From Erpobdella octoculata (taxonomy: Eukaryota > Annelida > Clitellata > Hirudinida > Erpobdellidae), in assembly GCA_963978895.1 (NCBI GenBank), contig OZ022244.1, forward strand, positions 28,908,344-28,972,343: DNA of 64,000 nucleotides, in the 5' to 3' direction. Each line of letters opens with the position of its first letter. Within the stretch, counting starts at the first letter, position 1. A program made the translations under genes and the position numbers. Positions 1 to 13,677 of this stretch are shown here, piece by piece. Under the pieces are notes generated by a model. That model did not search any database. It was not told the DNA's origin and saw only the letters and a list, made by a program, of their open reading frames with translations.

Positions 1-141
1 CAGTTTCTTAGGAAACTTTTCAGGCCTGGCCCGTTCCGTTTTCATAGGCCCAAAATTCCTATTCTTAGCACAGTAAAATTATTATTACAAAAGATATTAT
101 AATTATTATTATTATTATTATAAAAATAACAACCACTAATC

Positions 142-173
<32 letters not shown>

Positions 174-876
174 GCCGTTTCTATTTGGAACAAAATCAGG
201 AAGCGTTCAAAGGAAACAAGCTTCCCGGCGAACTTCAGAGAGGCACCGTCTCGGTTGGGGACGTGCAAATCACGGCCGGAGCAATTAGGAGGAAAAAGGA
301 CCGTTGCACGTTTCTCCATGTGTGTGTGTGTGTATGTGTGGTTCGTCTGTGAACGGGCGAGTGTGTGCGTGTGGATGTAATGGAATCGATTGCTAAATGC
401 ATCCATTGTGTGTGTGCGTGTGTGCGTGTGGGTGTATGTGTGTGTGTACGTGTGTGCGTGACTCCGGCTGATTAGTTACTAGGGGATTATAAGTTTCAGC
501 GTTGTAGCTGAACGTTTTCATATCTGGAAAAGAAGCTGGTCATGATGATGATGCTCTCGTTGGAATTTGTTCGAACGCGACTTCAGGGAGGGAAAGTTTG
601 TTTTTGGTGACATTAGAAAACGAAAAGGCGTCGTTTTAATATTAACTTCAATGCGACAAGTTCATGTACTTTATCATTCTTTGGTCATCCTCTCTCTTTT
701 CTCTTTCTTTCTTCCTGTCTCTCTATTTTTGTCTCTCTCTTTTTTGTCTCTCCTTTTTCTCTTTCTTTTTTTTATTTCTCTTTATCTCTTTGTTTGTATG
801 TCTCATTCATTTATTTTATTAATTATATCTATTTAATTGAAATTAAACTAAGATATCCACTTCCTCATTTCCTTGA

Positions 877-879
<3 letters not shown>

Positions 880-923
<44 letters not shown>

Positions 924-976
924 CTATCTCTCTCTTTTTCTTTCTCTCTCTCTCTCTCTTTTTCTCTCTCTCATCA
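880..976. repeat. CT/TC microsatellite
   Basis: Nearly pure CT dinucleotide run with a few T-rich interruptions. It lies inside a wider pyrimidine-rich stretch at about 680-975. Confidence 0.9.
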
Positions 977-2139
977 CCACTCCAATGGAAGACAAAAACA
1001 GATGAACCTTCATAGAAATTAATTCAAAATAATTAAATTATTTCTAAATTAAAATCGACGCCACAGAAGCAATTTGATATTACTCTTATTAAAAAAAAAA
1101 GTATTCTTCAACCCGAATGAATGAATGAATGACTCCAGTGATGAAGGATAGATTTATACTTAATTTGCTACGTTGGTTCATTCATTCATCTGTTGATTGA
1201 CGACCCGATTTCTTGGTCTGTGTTTTTATAAAATTATTCATGTTTTAGTCATATTTAATTAAGAAGTGTCTGTCGTTTTATTTCTGCTGTTTCTCAGAGA
1301 CAAAAATGTAGTTTTATTTATAAAACAATATATGTTATCTAATGATAAGAAATATGTAATAGAAAAGTGAGCGTGTGCATAAAATATATTAATACAAAAA
1401 TGTAGGTATACGAATGTATAAGCGTATTAGCGTACACGTATAATATTATAGAATTTATTTTTTTTTAAGAATTATGTTATTATTAATATTATTATTATTA
1501 TTAAAGATGTTGATGTAAATTACATATAGCAACATAAAAATATATTATAACAAAACTATACATGAACATTTTAAAGTATTTAAAAAACAAAAAGAAAGTT
1601 AAAACAATACAACCTAAAAATAATACAAATGGACGTGCACTGAAATTACTCGTCACAAACTTAGTTCATTCAATCAAGCGCTTGTCTGACCAGGCTTAAT
1701 CTTTGAGCATCTTTGTACCAGTTGAACCAGAGTATCGAGACTGTGGTTAGTATGCCTTTTGGTGACGTTGTGCGTTTAATTACTGATCGCGTCGTGCAAG
1801 TTCATAGAAGGTACTTAAGTACTATCTGGCAGTCAGTTTTAAGTATTTTGAATTGCTTCGTGATTATTGGGCTGAAGCTGAAGTTTTAATTTAAAAAACC
1901 AAATAATTTATTGTAATATACTAGAGATGGCTCGTCAAAAATGACGGATTTTTTTCAAATCTCATTATATATTATTTTTTGATTGCAGCGCCACCTCTTT
2001 TGATCTTTAAGATTGTATGTTGATGTAATAGTTGTGAACCACATTATAACGTTTTGTTTATTGCATTTTATTCTATACTTAATTAATTTCGTTGTAATGT
2101 TTTGCATAATGCATTGTGTGTTGTGTTTTATATTGTACT

Positions 2140-2345
2140 TGCAGGGCTCTTCACCTTGCTAAATACATAAAAATGACTTTGTTTGTTTGTCTGTTTTCTA
2201 TGCATATAAAAAATGGCTAGACCAATTTTAACAAAATTTGACATGGAGATAGATCTCAAAGAGGAGAAAAAGTCAAGGTATTTTTCATCGTCAGAGTAAC
2301 TATAAACATCTTTTGTTTACTATTAACCGAGGTAATATTTTTACA
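2140..2345. mobile_element. Probable transposon end fragment
   Basis: The segment contains TTTGTTTGTCTG, then ATGGCTAGACCAATTTTAAC, then AAATTTGACATGGAGATAGA. This word order resembles the ends of dispersed non-coding elements common in invertebrate genomes. No coding sequence or termini can be delimited, so the family is unknown. Confidence 0.35.
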
Positions 2346-3362
2346 TTACGATGTCGCTGTGAAATTTTATCACCGTCTTAAAAACATGTTTTTAATTTTT
2401 AAATTAACTTTCATTTATTTTAAAAAAATTCCTCTGATTGTTTTCTATTTCGTATTATGCTTCTCATTCGTTTTAAAACGCCATTACATTATAACCATAT
2501 TTAAATGATTAACTAGCTTACTTATTCCGGATCCTCGTTTTATCCATTCCCATATTCCTTTCCAACATCTCTCCCATATTTAATGGCTGAGCTTCAAGCC
2601 GTCCAACTATATCCAGATATAGAACTCCATACATTCTTGGCATCGACTCCTGTATTATACAACGGCGGTGGTCTTTTGTAATTGAATTAGTCTGTTTAGA
2701 ATGAGCTTCGTTTAATTCTATTTTTAGCAACGGCCTCGACTTTTCCGGAAATCATTGGTTTTATAAAACACGGAGAAAAGAAATAAATCAGAATACAAAC
2801 ACAAAAATTAGTCAATAAATTACTACGAAAATATCGTGCATACAGCATTCTTAGCATTGTTTATAATATTTATTATTTTACTTATTATTGTGGATTAATT
2901 GACTATAGTCATTTTGTTTGTTGCAGAGGCGGCGATTGGGGGGCTGGGGCGACGCCCCCCCCCCCCAAATTTTGTCCACCAAAAAAAAAATTTTTTTATT
3001 AGCTCACTCATGCCTGAGTAATTAGATTAGTTGATAAACGTAGTATTTTTCATACATTTTCAATTATATCTACTTAGTTATATCAAATATTTCTACTAAT
3101 ATTTTTCAATCTTGTAGTGCCTTCGGTCCATCCGATCGAGCTCGTATGAACTTTAGCCTCGTGTGTCTGCAAGGACGCAATTAGGGGGGCGCAAGCAAAA
3201 TCAGAGGGCCCTGCAATTTTTCCAAAAATTATGAGTTTTTTTTGAGTGGGGGTGGTGGGGTGCTACATTTATTCTCAATCTATTATATGCCTATATCTTT
3301 ATATGTTTATACATATCATAAACTTATTTTTTAACATTTGCTTTAATTGGTTTGAGATAGAA

Positions 3363-3451
3363 TTTGACTATCTTCAGTTTGCAGTCTTTATTTTCTATCA
3401 TTAATAAATTCTTAAAGATACCAGAAAAACTGCAGACTGAAGATAGTCAAA
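3363..3451. repeat. 23-bp inverted repeat with about 43-nt loop (hairpin)
   Basis: The left arm (3363-3385) begins TTTGACTATCTTCAGT. The right arm (3429-3451) is its reverse complement apart from one position that would pair as G-U in RNA. Such a transcript would form an almost perfect 23-bp stem. It could be a small hairpin RNA precursor or the remnant of an inverted-repeat element; the sequence alone cannot decide. Confidence 0.7.
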
Positions 3452-4415
3452 AAAATTACAAACTTTATTGTTACTATGATTTTCAGGACGTTAAAAAAGA
3501 CATTTGTTTTTATTTTTTCGCAACTTATTAAGCATATATCGAGCAATTCAATATAAGAATTGCTTCAACCCAAAGAGGGCTTTTTATTGACACAAAATTT
3601 TATTTAATTTTAGCATTTAGATTTTCCTTTATCATTCAATAACCAGTCAAAAATCTGGTTCCAATGTTGTTTGAAAAATTTCGATTAAAACTAAATAACT
3701 AGAAGTTCATTGTATAATATTGAGAATTAAGCAACTAGCGTTATTGAGCTATCTATAGTATATAATAAATGATATCACATGATTTTTTATGCTAACAAAT
3801 CAAACTCAAGTACATGTGCGATGAACAAGAAAAGCAATAATTACTCATCATCATCATCGTTATCATAATCAACATCAGCTGTACTTCAAAAATCTCCACC
3901 AACCATCATCATAACTAAGAGTACCTAAAAAACTCCCACAACCATCATCATCAACATCATCACGAGTATACCTAACCCCTCCCCTACAATCATCAACGCC
4001 ACGAGTATCCCCAACCTTCCCCCCCCCCCAAAAAAGCATCATCAGCACCACGAGTAACTCAAACTCTCAACTACAATCATCATCATCATCACGAGTACTT
4101 CAAAACCCCCACAACCACAATCATCATCATCATCACCACTCGGACATACTTGCCATCACTATCACAATTACCACCGGGCTCGTTATCACTCACGTGATCG
4201 CTTTCGTCACCTTTTTTATTGCACGTTTTTTACGGCCACCCTTCAGTCGTTCCTTTTTTATCTTCTCTCACCAACGCAACCACAACGACCATCGTCATCA
4301 CCACCGCCAGACCTGTTTAAAAATACTATTACCACCACCACCATTATTATTATTATTATTATTATTACCATCATAAAAACCGTGTAACTCCGCTGTAGAG
4401 GTTCAAATGTTAAGT

Positions 4416-6149
<1,734 letters not shown>

Positions 6150-6259
6150 TAATAATATAAAACAAAACTGATAAACACACTAAACTGCTCTAGTCGTAAG
6201 CATGCTAAAGGTATAATACACGTTAAAAGTGTTTTGAAATTTTTTGAAATTTTTTAAAG

Positions 6260-6588
6260 CATGTTACAATACGAATGAATTTAAATGCAACAATGACAAA
6301 TGTGTCTCAAACGCTTTGCGTTGTAACTTCCTAGACGATTGTGGTGATTCAAGTGATGAGTTCAGTTGCCGTGAGTATAATTTTAAGAAAAATCTAAAAG
6401 GAATTTTATTTACTAATACATTTTCACTCTTTATTTTAACAGATAATAATAAATCTATTTTATTGCATGGAGCTCAAAATGAATCCGAAGGCGTTCTGTT
6501 AATAAAATTTAACAACACCTGGCATACCGTTTGCCAAAATGGTTGGAGTAGCATTGAAGCAAAGTACCACTTTAATTATTCCATTTAG
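6260..6588 (+). pseudogene. LDL-receptor class A + truncated SRCR exon pair
   Basis: Two exon-like blocks, 6260-6371 and 6442-6588, are joined by a 70-bp intron with a good GTGAGT donor and a TTTTAACAG acceptor. The first encodes an LDLa module with the CNFLDDCGDSSDEFSC signature: the acidic calcium-binding DxSDE core and the paired cysteines are present. The second begins an SRCR domain with a recognisable EGVLLI..TWHTVCQNGW pattern, then loses the family pattern and stops at 6586-6588, just before a long ATTC microsatellite. Such modules occur in secreted or membrane proteins for ligand binding. No start codon, signal peptide or further modules were found nearby. I infer a broken gene remnant or isolated exons of a larger gene to the left. 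Confidence 0.6.
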
Positions 6589-6635
6589 CAAACATTTTTG
6601 AATTAAAACGTTTTTAAGTTTTCTAATTCCAATTA

Positions 6636-7012
6636 TTCATTCATTCATTCATTCATTCATTCATTCATTCATTCATTCATTCATTCATTCATTCATTCAT
6701 TCATTCATTCATTCATTCATTCATTCATTCATTCATTCATTCATTCATTCATTCATTCATTCATTCATTCATTCATTCATTCATTCATTCATTCATTCAT
6801 TCATTCATTCATTCATTCATTCATTCATTCATTCATTCATTCATTCATTCATTCATTCATTCATTCATTCATTCATTCATTCATTCATTCATTCATTCAT
6901 TCATTCATTCATTCATTCATTCATTCATTCATTCATTCATTCATTCATTCATTCATTCATTCATTCATTCATTCATTCATTCATTCATTCATTCATTCAT
7001 TCATTCATTCAT

Positions 7013-7087
<75 letters not shown>

Positions 7088-7088
7088 T
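6636..7088. repeat. Very long ATTC then ATTT microsatellite
   Basis: About 375 bp of essentially perfect ATTC repeat (6636-7012) passes directly into about 75 bp of ATTT repeat (7013-7088). The ATTT block looks like a C-to-T variant of the first that expanded separately. Confidence 0.95.
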
Positions 7089-7689
7089 GCTGAAAGTTTT
7101 CAATCGGGAAGTTTATTGAAACTCAGCTGAAACAGACAACAGATAGCAGATAGATATAAATCAGAAAAGTGAAATTAATTGAAATCATATAAGAACATGA
7201 AAAGGATTAAGGATGTACCGGATATAGGGTGCATCGTCAATATTTTCCATTTCCGGTTATACATGCCCCATTTCAAAGCATAAAACGTTTCCGGGCAAAA
7301 AAAATAATTTTTTAGTTTTAATGAAAATATTTATTAAAGCTCAGTGAAAAATTTTTCAGATTTTTTTCCCATACCTGACATCAATAATACTTTTAAAAAA
7401 GTCGCAAAATTTTCATAACTAATTAATACTGGCTCATAAAAAAATGTGTAGCTATCGTATTTACTAATATATTAAAAATAAAACTAAATTTCTATTTTAT
7501 TAAAACATTTTAATCTCGAAATTAATTTTTTGTTTAATTCAATCTTTTTTTACGCAATTTTATTTATGAGCGAACACGAAGACGTATGCGCCTTTTCCGT
7601 GTGCTTGCAAATTAAATTGGTTTTTGCGTTTGCTTTGGTTCTTTTTAATTTATCTCTTCATCTGTCTATCTAATAAACCATCCGTTTCG

Positions 7690-7975
7690 TAACCCAACCA
7701 AACAACTAGACAAACAAACGGCCAATCAACCAACCGGTCAAGCGTACAACCAACCAAATACCAAACAACGGAATAACTATTATTAACCATACAACTAAAC
7801 AAATACCAAACAGCCGGATAACCTTACAACCGACCAAATACCGAACAACCGGATAACCATACAACCAACCAAATACCGAACTACCGGATAACCAGTCCAT
7901 ACGACCAGCGAAACAGTCGGCCAACCAAACAACCATCCATACAACCGACAATCCACAAACCCAATCCGGTCAGCC
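7690..7975. repeat. Degenerate minisatellite, about 35 bp
   Basis: Units containing CCGGATAACCATACAACCAA and CCAAATACCGAAC recur with drift. The minus-strand open frames across it (VRYLVGC-like repeats) are products of the repeat and not genes. Confidence 0.7.
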
Positions 7976-8572
7976 ATGCATACATATACAAACACAAATC
8001 TTCAATTCACAAACTCATCTATCAATAAATCCAACCATAATTCTTTTCATTCAATTTTTTATTTTTTCTTCTTATTTTCTTTCCCACTCTTCGCTCTCCA
8101 ATCAATCTGTTTCTTTTCCCGGACAAAAGTAGTAATTTTTTGGATGACCTTCACCTTATCGCAAACGCCAGGCAGTGTGCCAGGATAGGAGAATTTCTAG
8201 GTTGAGTGGTGTGGTGACCGCCAGCAAATGTTCTGATGACGATGGCGATCAATTGATGGATTACAATGTGACGATGGCGACGACGACGACGACGACGACG
8301 ATGATGATTACAATGATGACGATGGCTTTGACGACGACGACGATGATGACGTCGACATTTTGAGAGAAAAGATAACGCTGAAATCTTCTGTGGCAGATAA
8401 TCAATCTTTAAAATTCTAAAGCAACTTTTTTTAAACTCAAAAACTCGCCGCTGCTAGGCAACGAAGTAAGCACCTCCGAACATTGTCAGAATGGAAGGAG
8501 TCAAAAATAAGAATAGTTGAACATAAAAAGAAAACGACTGCATAAACATGAATATCAAAAGGTTTAATCAGT

Positions 8573-8875
<303 letters not shown>

Positions 8876-9180
8876 TGATGATAGTTTTAAAGATTTTGAT
8901 GGCGGTTGTGCTGATAGTAATGCTGATGATAATGAAAAAACAATTTTTTATCGGCTGATATCGGCTAAGAGTCGTCCGAAATCCGATGTGTGGTTGTAAT
9001 TCAATGGTCCACTTTGTGGTCTATATTTTTGCTCTCTTCTACAATAAAAATATGAAATTGTATTTTCTTTCTTTTCTTTTTTGCATAACATAAATAAAAA
9101 TTGTATTGTTCAGTTTTTCTTCTATTTTCTCATATTTTGTTTATATTAAATTTGTAAATTATTTATTTAATAATATATAT

Positions 9181-9244
<64 letters not shown>

Positions 9245-9290
9245 TTCTAAAAAGCCCGGGCAACGCCGGGTAACCCTGCTAGCAAATAAA
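9181..9290. repeat. TA microsatellite next to a GGGTTACCCGG-type repeat end
   Basis: A 60-bp TA run (to 9241) is followed by GCCCGGGCAACGCCGGGTAA and CCCTGCTAGCA. The reverse complement of that motif recurs at about 22006-22043 beside another TATATA tract, so both probably belong to one dispersed repeat family of unknown class. Confidence 0.55.
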
Positions 9291-9459
9291 ACCGACACGT
9301 CTGATTTTAATTCACTAAGCACGTCGTAAAGCATTAGATTAAAAACCATATAGAGGCACGACGCATCGCATCTCGGCCCGCTCCGATAACGCTTGGTTTT
9401 ATGGCTCCTTCAGGAAACTGGATATCATCTGAAGTCGAACCATCACCATCATCGCAGAA

Positions 9460-10870
9460 ATGACTACGGCAAAACCACTGCTCGAAGCAGCCGGCTGTAG
9501 CATCGTCATCGTCAAACCGGCATCCAGCAGCAGTAGCATCAACAACGTTGACATCGTCGACGCTGCTGCATCTGCCGGAAAAGCTCCGACAGATGAAAAG
9601 GCAATAAATTACTCCGAAAAATCGGAAGATGATAAGACGAATCCCAAACAGACCGGCAATCATTACAGACAGCGAACTTTTAGCGGAAGTTCCGGCAAAA
9701 TAAAGCAATCGAAACTGAGGAAAACCAAGCGATCTTCTCAGCTTGAAGAATTGAAAAACTCACTGAGCTGCAATTCTCTATTCACCGCCGGTGCTGTTCA
9801 GCAAGCGACAGTTCCATTTTTAAAGGGCCAAGGAACAGGCGAAAAAAGTAAAATCATAACAGCCAATTCATCCAGTGTTTTTCACACCAAGCCGAAGTTC
9901 ACGACGGCGTCCGATTGGCGACCTAGCTGGTCAAAGATTACTGGTAATATAATGATTTTGCTTGTTCATTTGTCTAGTTTTCATTCTATACTGTAAATAA
10001 AATATCTACAGTTTTAATTTTTAAAAATAACTTAAGTTTTTTTTATCATTTCTTTCAATTACAAGAACAATTTTGTTTCGCGATCACTTTAATTTTGCTG
10101 ATATTTTTTATTGAAACGCACTTAGAGACCGCCTCTGCAGCAGTAATTTAAATCTTATTCAGCGTCAATATTTTCTTTTATTTTTTTTTCAATTTTAATT
10201 TTCAATTTCGAGTTTTTAACCATAAAAATCAGTCCTTAATATTCATTTTTTCGTTCACTGAATCTTCAGGTCCATCGCCGTTCCATAAATCGTCTGCTGC
10301 AAACCAATACATTCCGTCTTCTACGGATTATTGTGACTCCAACTTGAGGCGGAGTTGTTCGGTTACGCTTGTTTATCCAAACAGAGATCTTTCCGATGCA
10401 GAAGAAGCTTCGAGATGGTTGGATGGAAAAACAAGTTCGCGACCGACCTCTCCCGTCAGCAGCCGGAGAACTTCGGGTTGGTCTTTCTTTTGGTAAAGTT
10501 TCACACAAGCGGCAGGAAGTGGCAGATTAATTAACGACTTAACGACTTTACTATTACTCACCTTACTGCACTAGCATGAATTAATTAAACTGTATTATAA
10601 TATTACGTGAAATAAATTAACAGTTTAATCGAATTTCAGGGCTGCACTTGGTCTTGCCATCGATAACTTTCAACAGACCGAGCTCTCCTACTAATGAGTG
10701 GGGTCCGCAAGGCTCGAGCCAGGGCTACTATGGTTCATCGTATCAGCTGCAGGGAGGCGGAAGGGGCAAAACCCTGATGATGACTCAGAGAGGAAGTTTT
10801 CTGGCCATCAATCAAAACTCTCAAGAGTGTCGGGAAAGCATGTTGAGCATCAACTACCCTGGCTGTTCAG
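9460..10870 (+). other. SLC4A11: SLC4A11 N-terminal low-complexity extension (exons 1-3)
   Basis: These exons encode about 307 residues rich in Ser, Lys, Thr and Gly with no domain I recognise. They join in phase to the conserved part through the tiny exon 4 ([11 protein letters not shown]). Being N-terminal and hydrophilic, the segment should be cytoplasmic. Many Ser/Arg stretches (for example [14 protein letters not shown]) look like phosphorylation or adaptor sites, which is inference. A shorter isoform starting further down cannot be excluded. Confidence 0.6.
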
Positions 10871-13644
10871 GTAAAGGAAGGTTTTTATTTTTTAATTCGT
10901 ATTTATGGATCGGATCTAAGTTTTTTTTTTTTATTTATTCGAATATTACCGAATGTGTACATTTGATTTGTTCTGCATGCTCATGCTGTGTTAATTTATG
11001 GTAGTGAAGAATAATTTATAGTTACCAAATAAAATTCAAAAATTAAACATTTTATTTGGTTGGTTTTTTATTTTTTGCTGACATTTTTGTTCTTTCATCA
11101 TCATCATCATCATCACGGGGTGAGCTTTTTAGGATAAACAAGGTCTCTTGGAATTGGACTTAATGCACCTGCTGGTTATTCAAATACTAAAAAAAAATCT
11201 GTTTGTAATAAATTCAGCATTATTCATTTCATACAAGTATTTCTGCTACAAACCATGAATACCATTTCTTTCAGAAACATTTTTACTGAACAACAACAAA
11301 ATGAATATAAGTTAATTCTCAAAATAAATAGATTTTCCAGTAAGTTTAAACTTTCTTTTGTTGCCGTGATTTTTTAATGCGTCGAAAGATTTATTTTAGG
11401 TGATTTGTTTTATAAATTTAAAAAAAAGCCTTGTCAGATAAACAGTTAATCTTGCTACAAGGAAGGCATGGTTTGATTGTTATTCGCATGGGATTATGTT
11501 GTCAAAACAAAGTCAAAAGATTTGTGGCTTTCTAAAAGTCGGTAACTCACTCACTTGCACCTGCTGCTCACGTTTTATTTTGATTTTTCACTTTTTTTAT
11601 TTTGTTTGGAATGCTTTTTCTAGCATTCATTCATTCACTAACTCTTTTGCTTTATTGCCTCATTTATTTCTTTATTCTTTTATTTATTTATTTACTAACA
11701 TACTCATTTTTAACTCATCTGCTTTATTGCCTCATTTATTTATTCATTTATTTATTTATTTATTTATTTACTAGCCTACTCATTCACTCACTCATTTGCT
11801 CAAGCTCTTCATCAGATTAGTAATTTATTAAATCACTAATTAATTTACTCACTAACTCATCCATTCATTTATCTATTCATTCACTCGTTCATTTACCCAT
11901 TCATTCACTTGTTCATTCACCCATTCGGGTATATATTCATCAACCCATTCATTCATTCATCAACTTATTCACTCACCAACTCATCATTTTCTCATTTGTT
12001 GCTGTTCCGACTATTTATTTGTTTATTCACCCACGCAGTGTTTACCACAGCTGCTGTTTATTATTTCTTCTAATTAGATCTTCTATTTCAATCAGCTCTC
12101 TAGAAGCCCGCCTCATCCCATCCCAGATCGTTTTAATAATCAAATTAACCAGGAATGTAATACATTTTGTTCTTCAAAGCATTTTGCACGGCCGCCACGC
12201 GGCTCGGTGATTACTTTTAAAAATGAATTAATAACTTATTTATAGACCGCGGTCTTGGAAACTGAACTCAATAATGAGTTTGGACCCTTTTTTATTAGTC
12301 CGATCACTTCGTGGAAGGATGTGTCGGATCAACTTCCTCATTGCTTTTTCTGCTTTTACTTTTTGTATTTTTTTTTTCCAGCGTAAATCTCAAACTAAAA
12401 TCTAAAACACGCATTTGTTTTTATTTTTATAAAAAAGTTTAATTTTAATTTTTGTATTGAAAATTTTATTTAAATTTCAATTAGAAAGGTTATTAATTGT
12501 TGATGAAATTTAAAAGTTATTTATATTTAAATTTTTGTGATTTGGTTGAAAAATGTTTAATCTTGAGTCATTCTTTGCAGATTTTGATCTATTTTGTTGT
12601 ATACAAATGGACTTGTAATCCATCAAAATACAAATTTTGACATATTTTTTAAACATATCGCACCCTTTTGATATAAACAGATTTTCCAACATAAGCATAT
12701 TTCACCCTCTTGCTATAAAAATGTTTTCCAACATAACCATATCATGCCTTTTTGATATTAACAGGTTTTCCGACCTAATTATTATCGACAAAAATCTTTT
12801 TTTTCCCAGACGAAGAAGAAGAAGTGTCACTGATTTACACCAGACTCGAGGTATTTAAAACCGTTTACTGCGTTGGGTTTTTTTTTTTTTAAATTTTCTG
12901 CGAAGTAGCGAAACATTTTCTCGATGCAAGCTGGTTGTGTGACTTAATCTTAATGATGAAAAATGGCTTTTTGTAGAAGTTTGATTAAAGTTCATCTTAT
13001 GCAGCACTGTTTCTCCTTTAAGTGGCTATAACCTTGGGTTTTTCTCTCTTTTTTATTAAATCAATAGTAACCCACACTTGAAATACAATTTTTGATTGCT
13101 TTTTTTCAATTTGAAGATGTCATTAAAAATATATCAACATACACAATTTCTGATGTATGTATACACATATGTACGTATGTATGTTAGAAATTCAGGTTAT
13201 GCTGTTAGGCGGTACTGCGATTGTCTCTAATTAATTTTCGTCATCTTTGACCGATTATTTTTAGTCATTTATATAATATATTCTTATAAAAGTGTGTGTT
13301 GCCATCCTGCTGATAAATAATATTCAAAGATAACCGAATATAATTTATTCTGCTTATCCTAGTTTTAATTGTCTCCAGAAAATCCCGATGAAAGATTTCG
13401 CAGCGGAGATTCGTGCCCACCTGGACGTGGAGCAGTTCTTGAGTCAAGCCCAGTTGATGTTGGACGTCCAGGAGAACGACTTGAAGCAGATTCTGACGGA
13501 GATGCTCCACCATCTCATGGATGAAGAAGAAAGTGTCGGTGCTTTCCAAGAGGCCAGTAGGGCACTGTTCACCGATGCCACGGGTACGTAGGCGTGTTTT
13601 TTGTATCCGTGTGAGTGTGTGTATGCTTTTGTGTGTGTGTGTGT

Positions 13645-13677
<33 letters not shown>

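Larger units (their letters stand above)
1..4190. other. Intergenic region, no gene recognised
   Basis: I see no exon-like coding segment here. The stretch holds microsatellites (ATC repeats near 145-172, CT repeats near 880-975), AT-rich DNA, transposon-like fragments (separate entries), a C-run flanked by GGCGA motifs near 2930-2970, a strong hairpin near 3363-3451, and CATCAT-rich sequence at 3845-4190. The short open frames are low-complexity translations of these repeats. Confidence 0.6.

Noticed and set aside
7706..7995. Minus-strand hydrophobic frames
   Set aside because: Products of a 35-bp minisatellite.
9334..9708. Minus-strand 124-residue frame
   Set aside because: Shadow of SLC4A11 exon 1 on the opposite strand.
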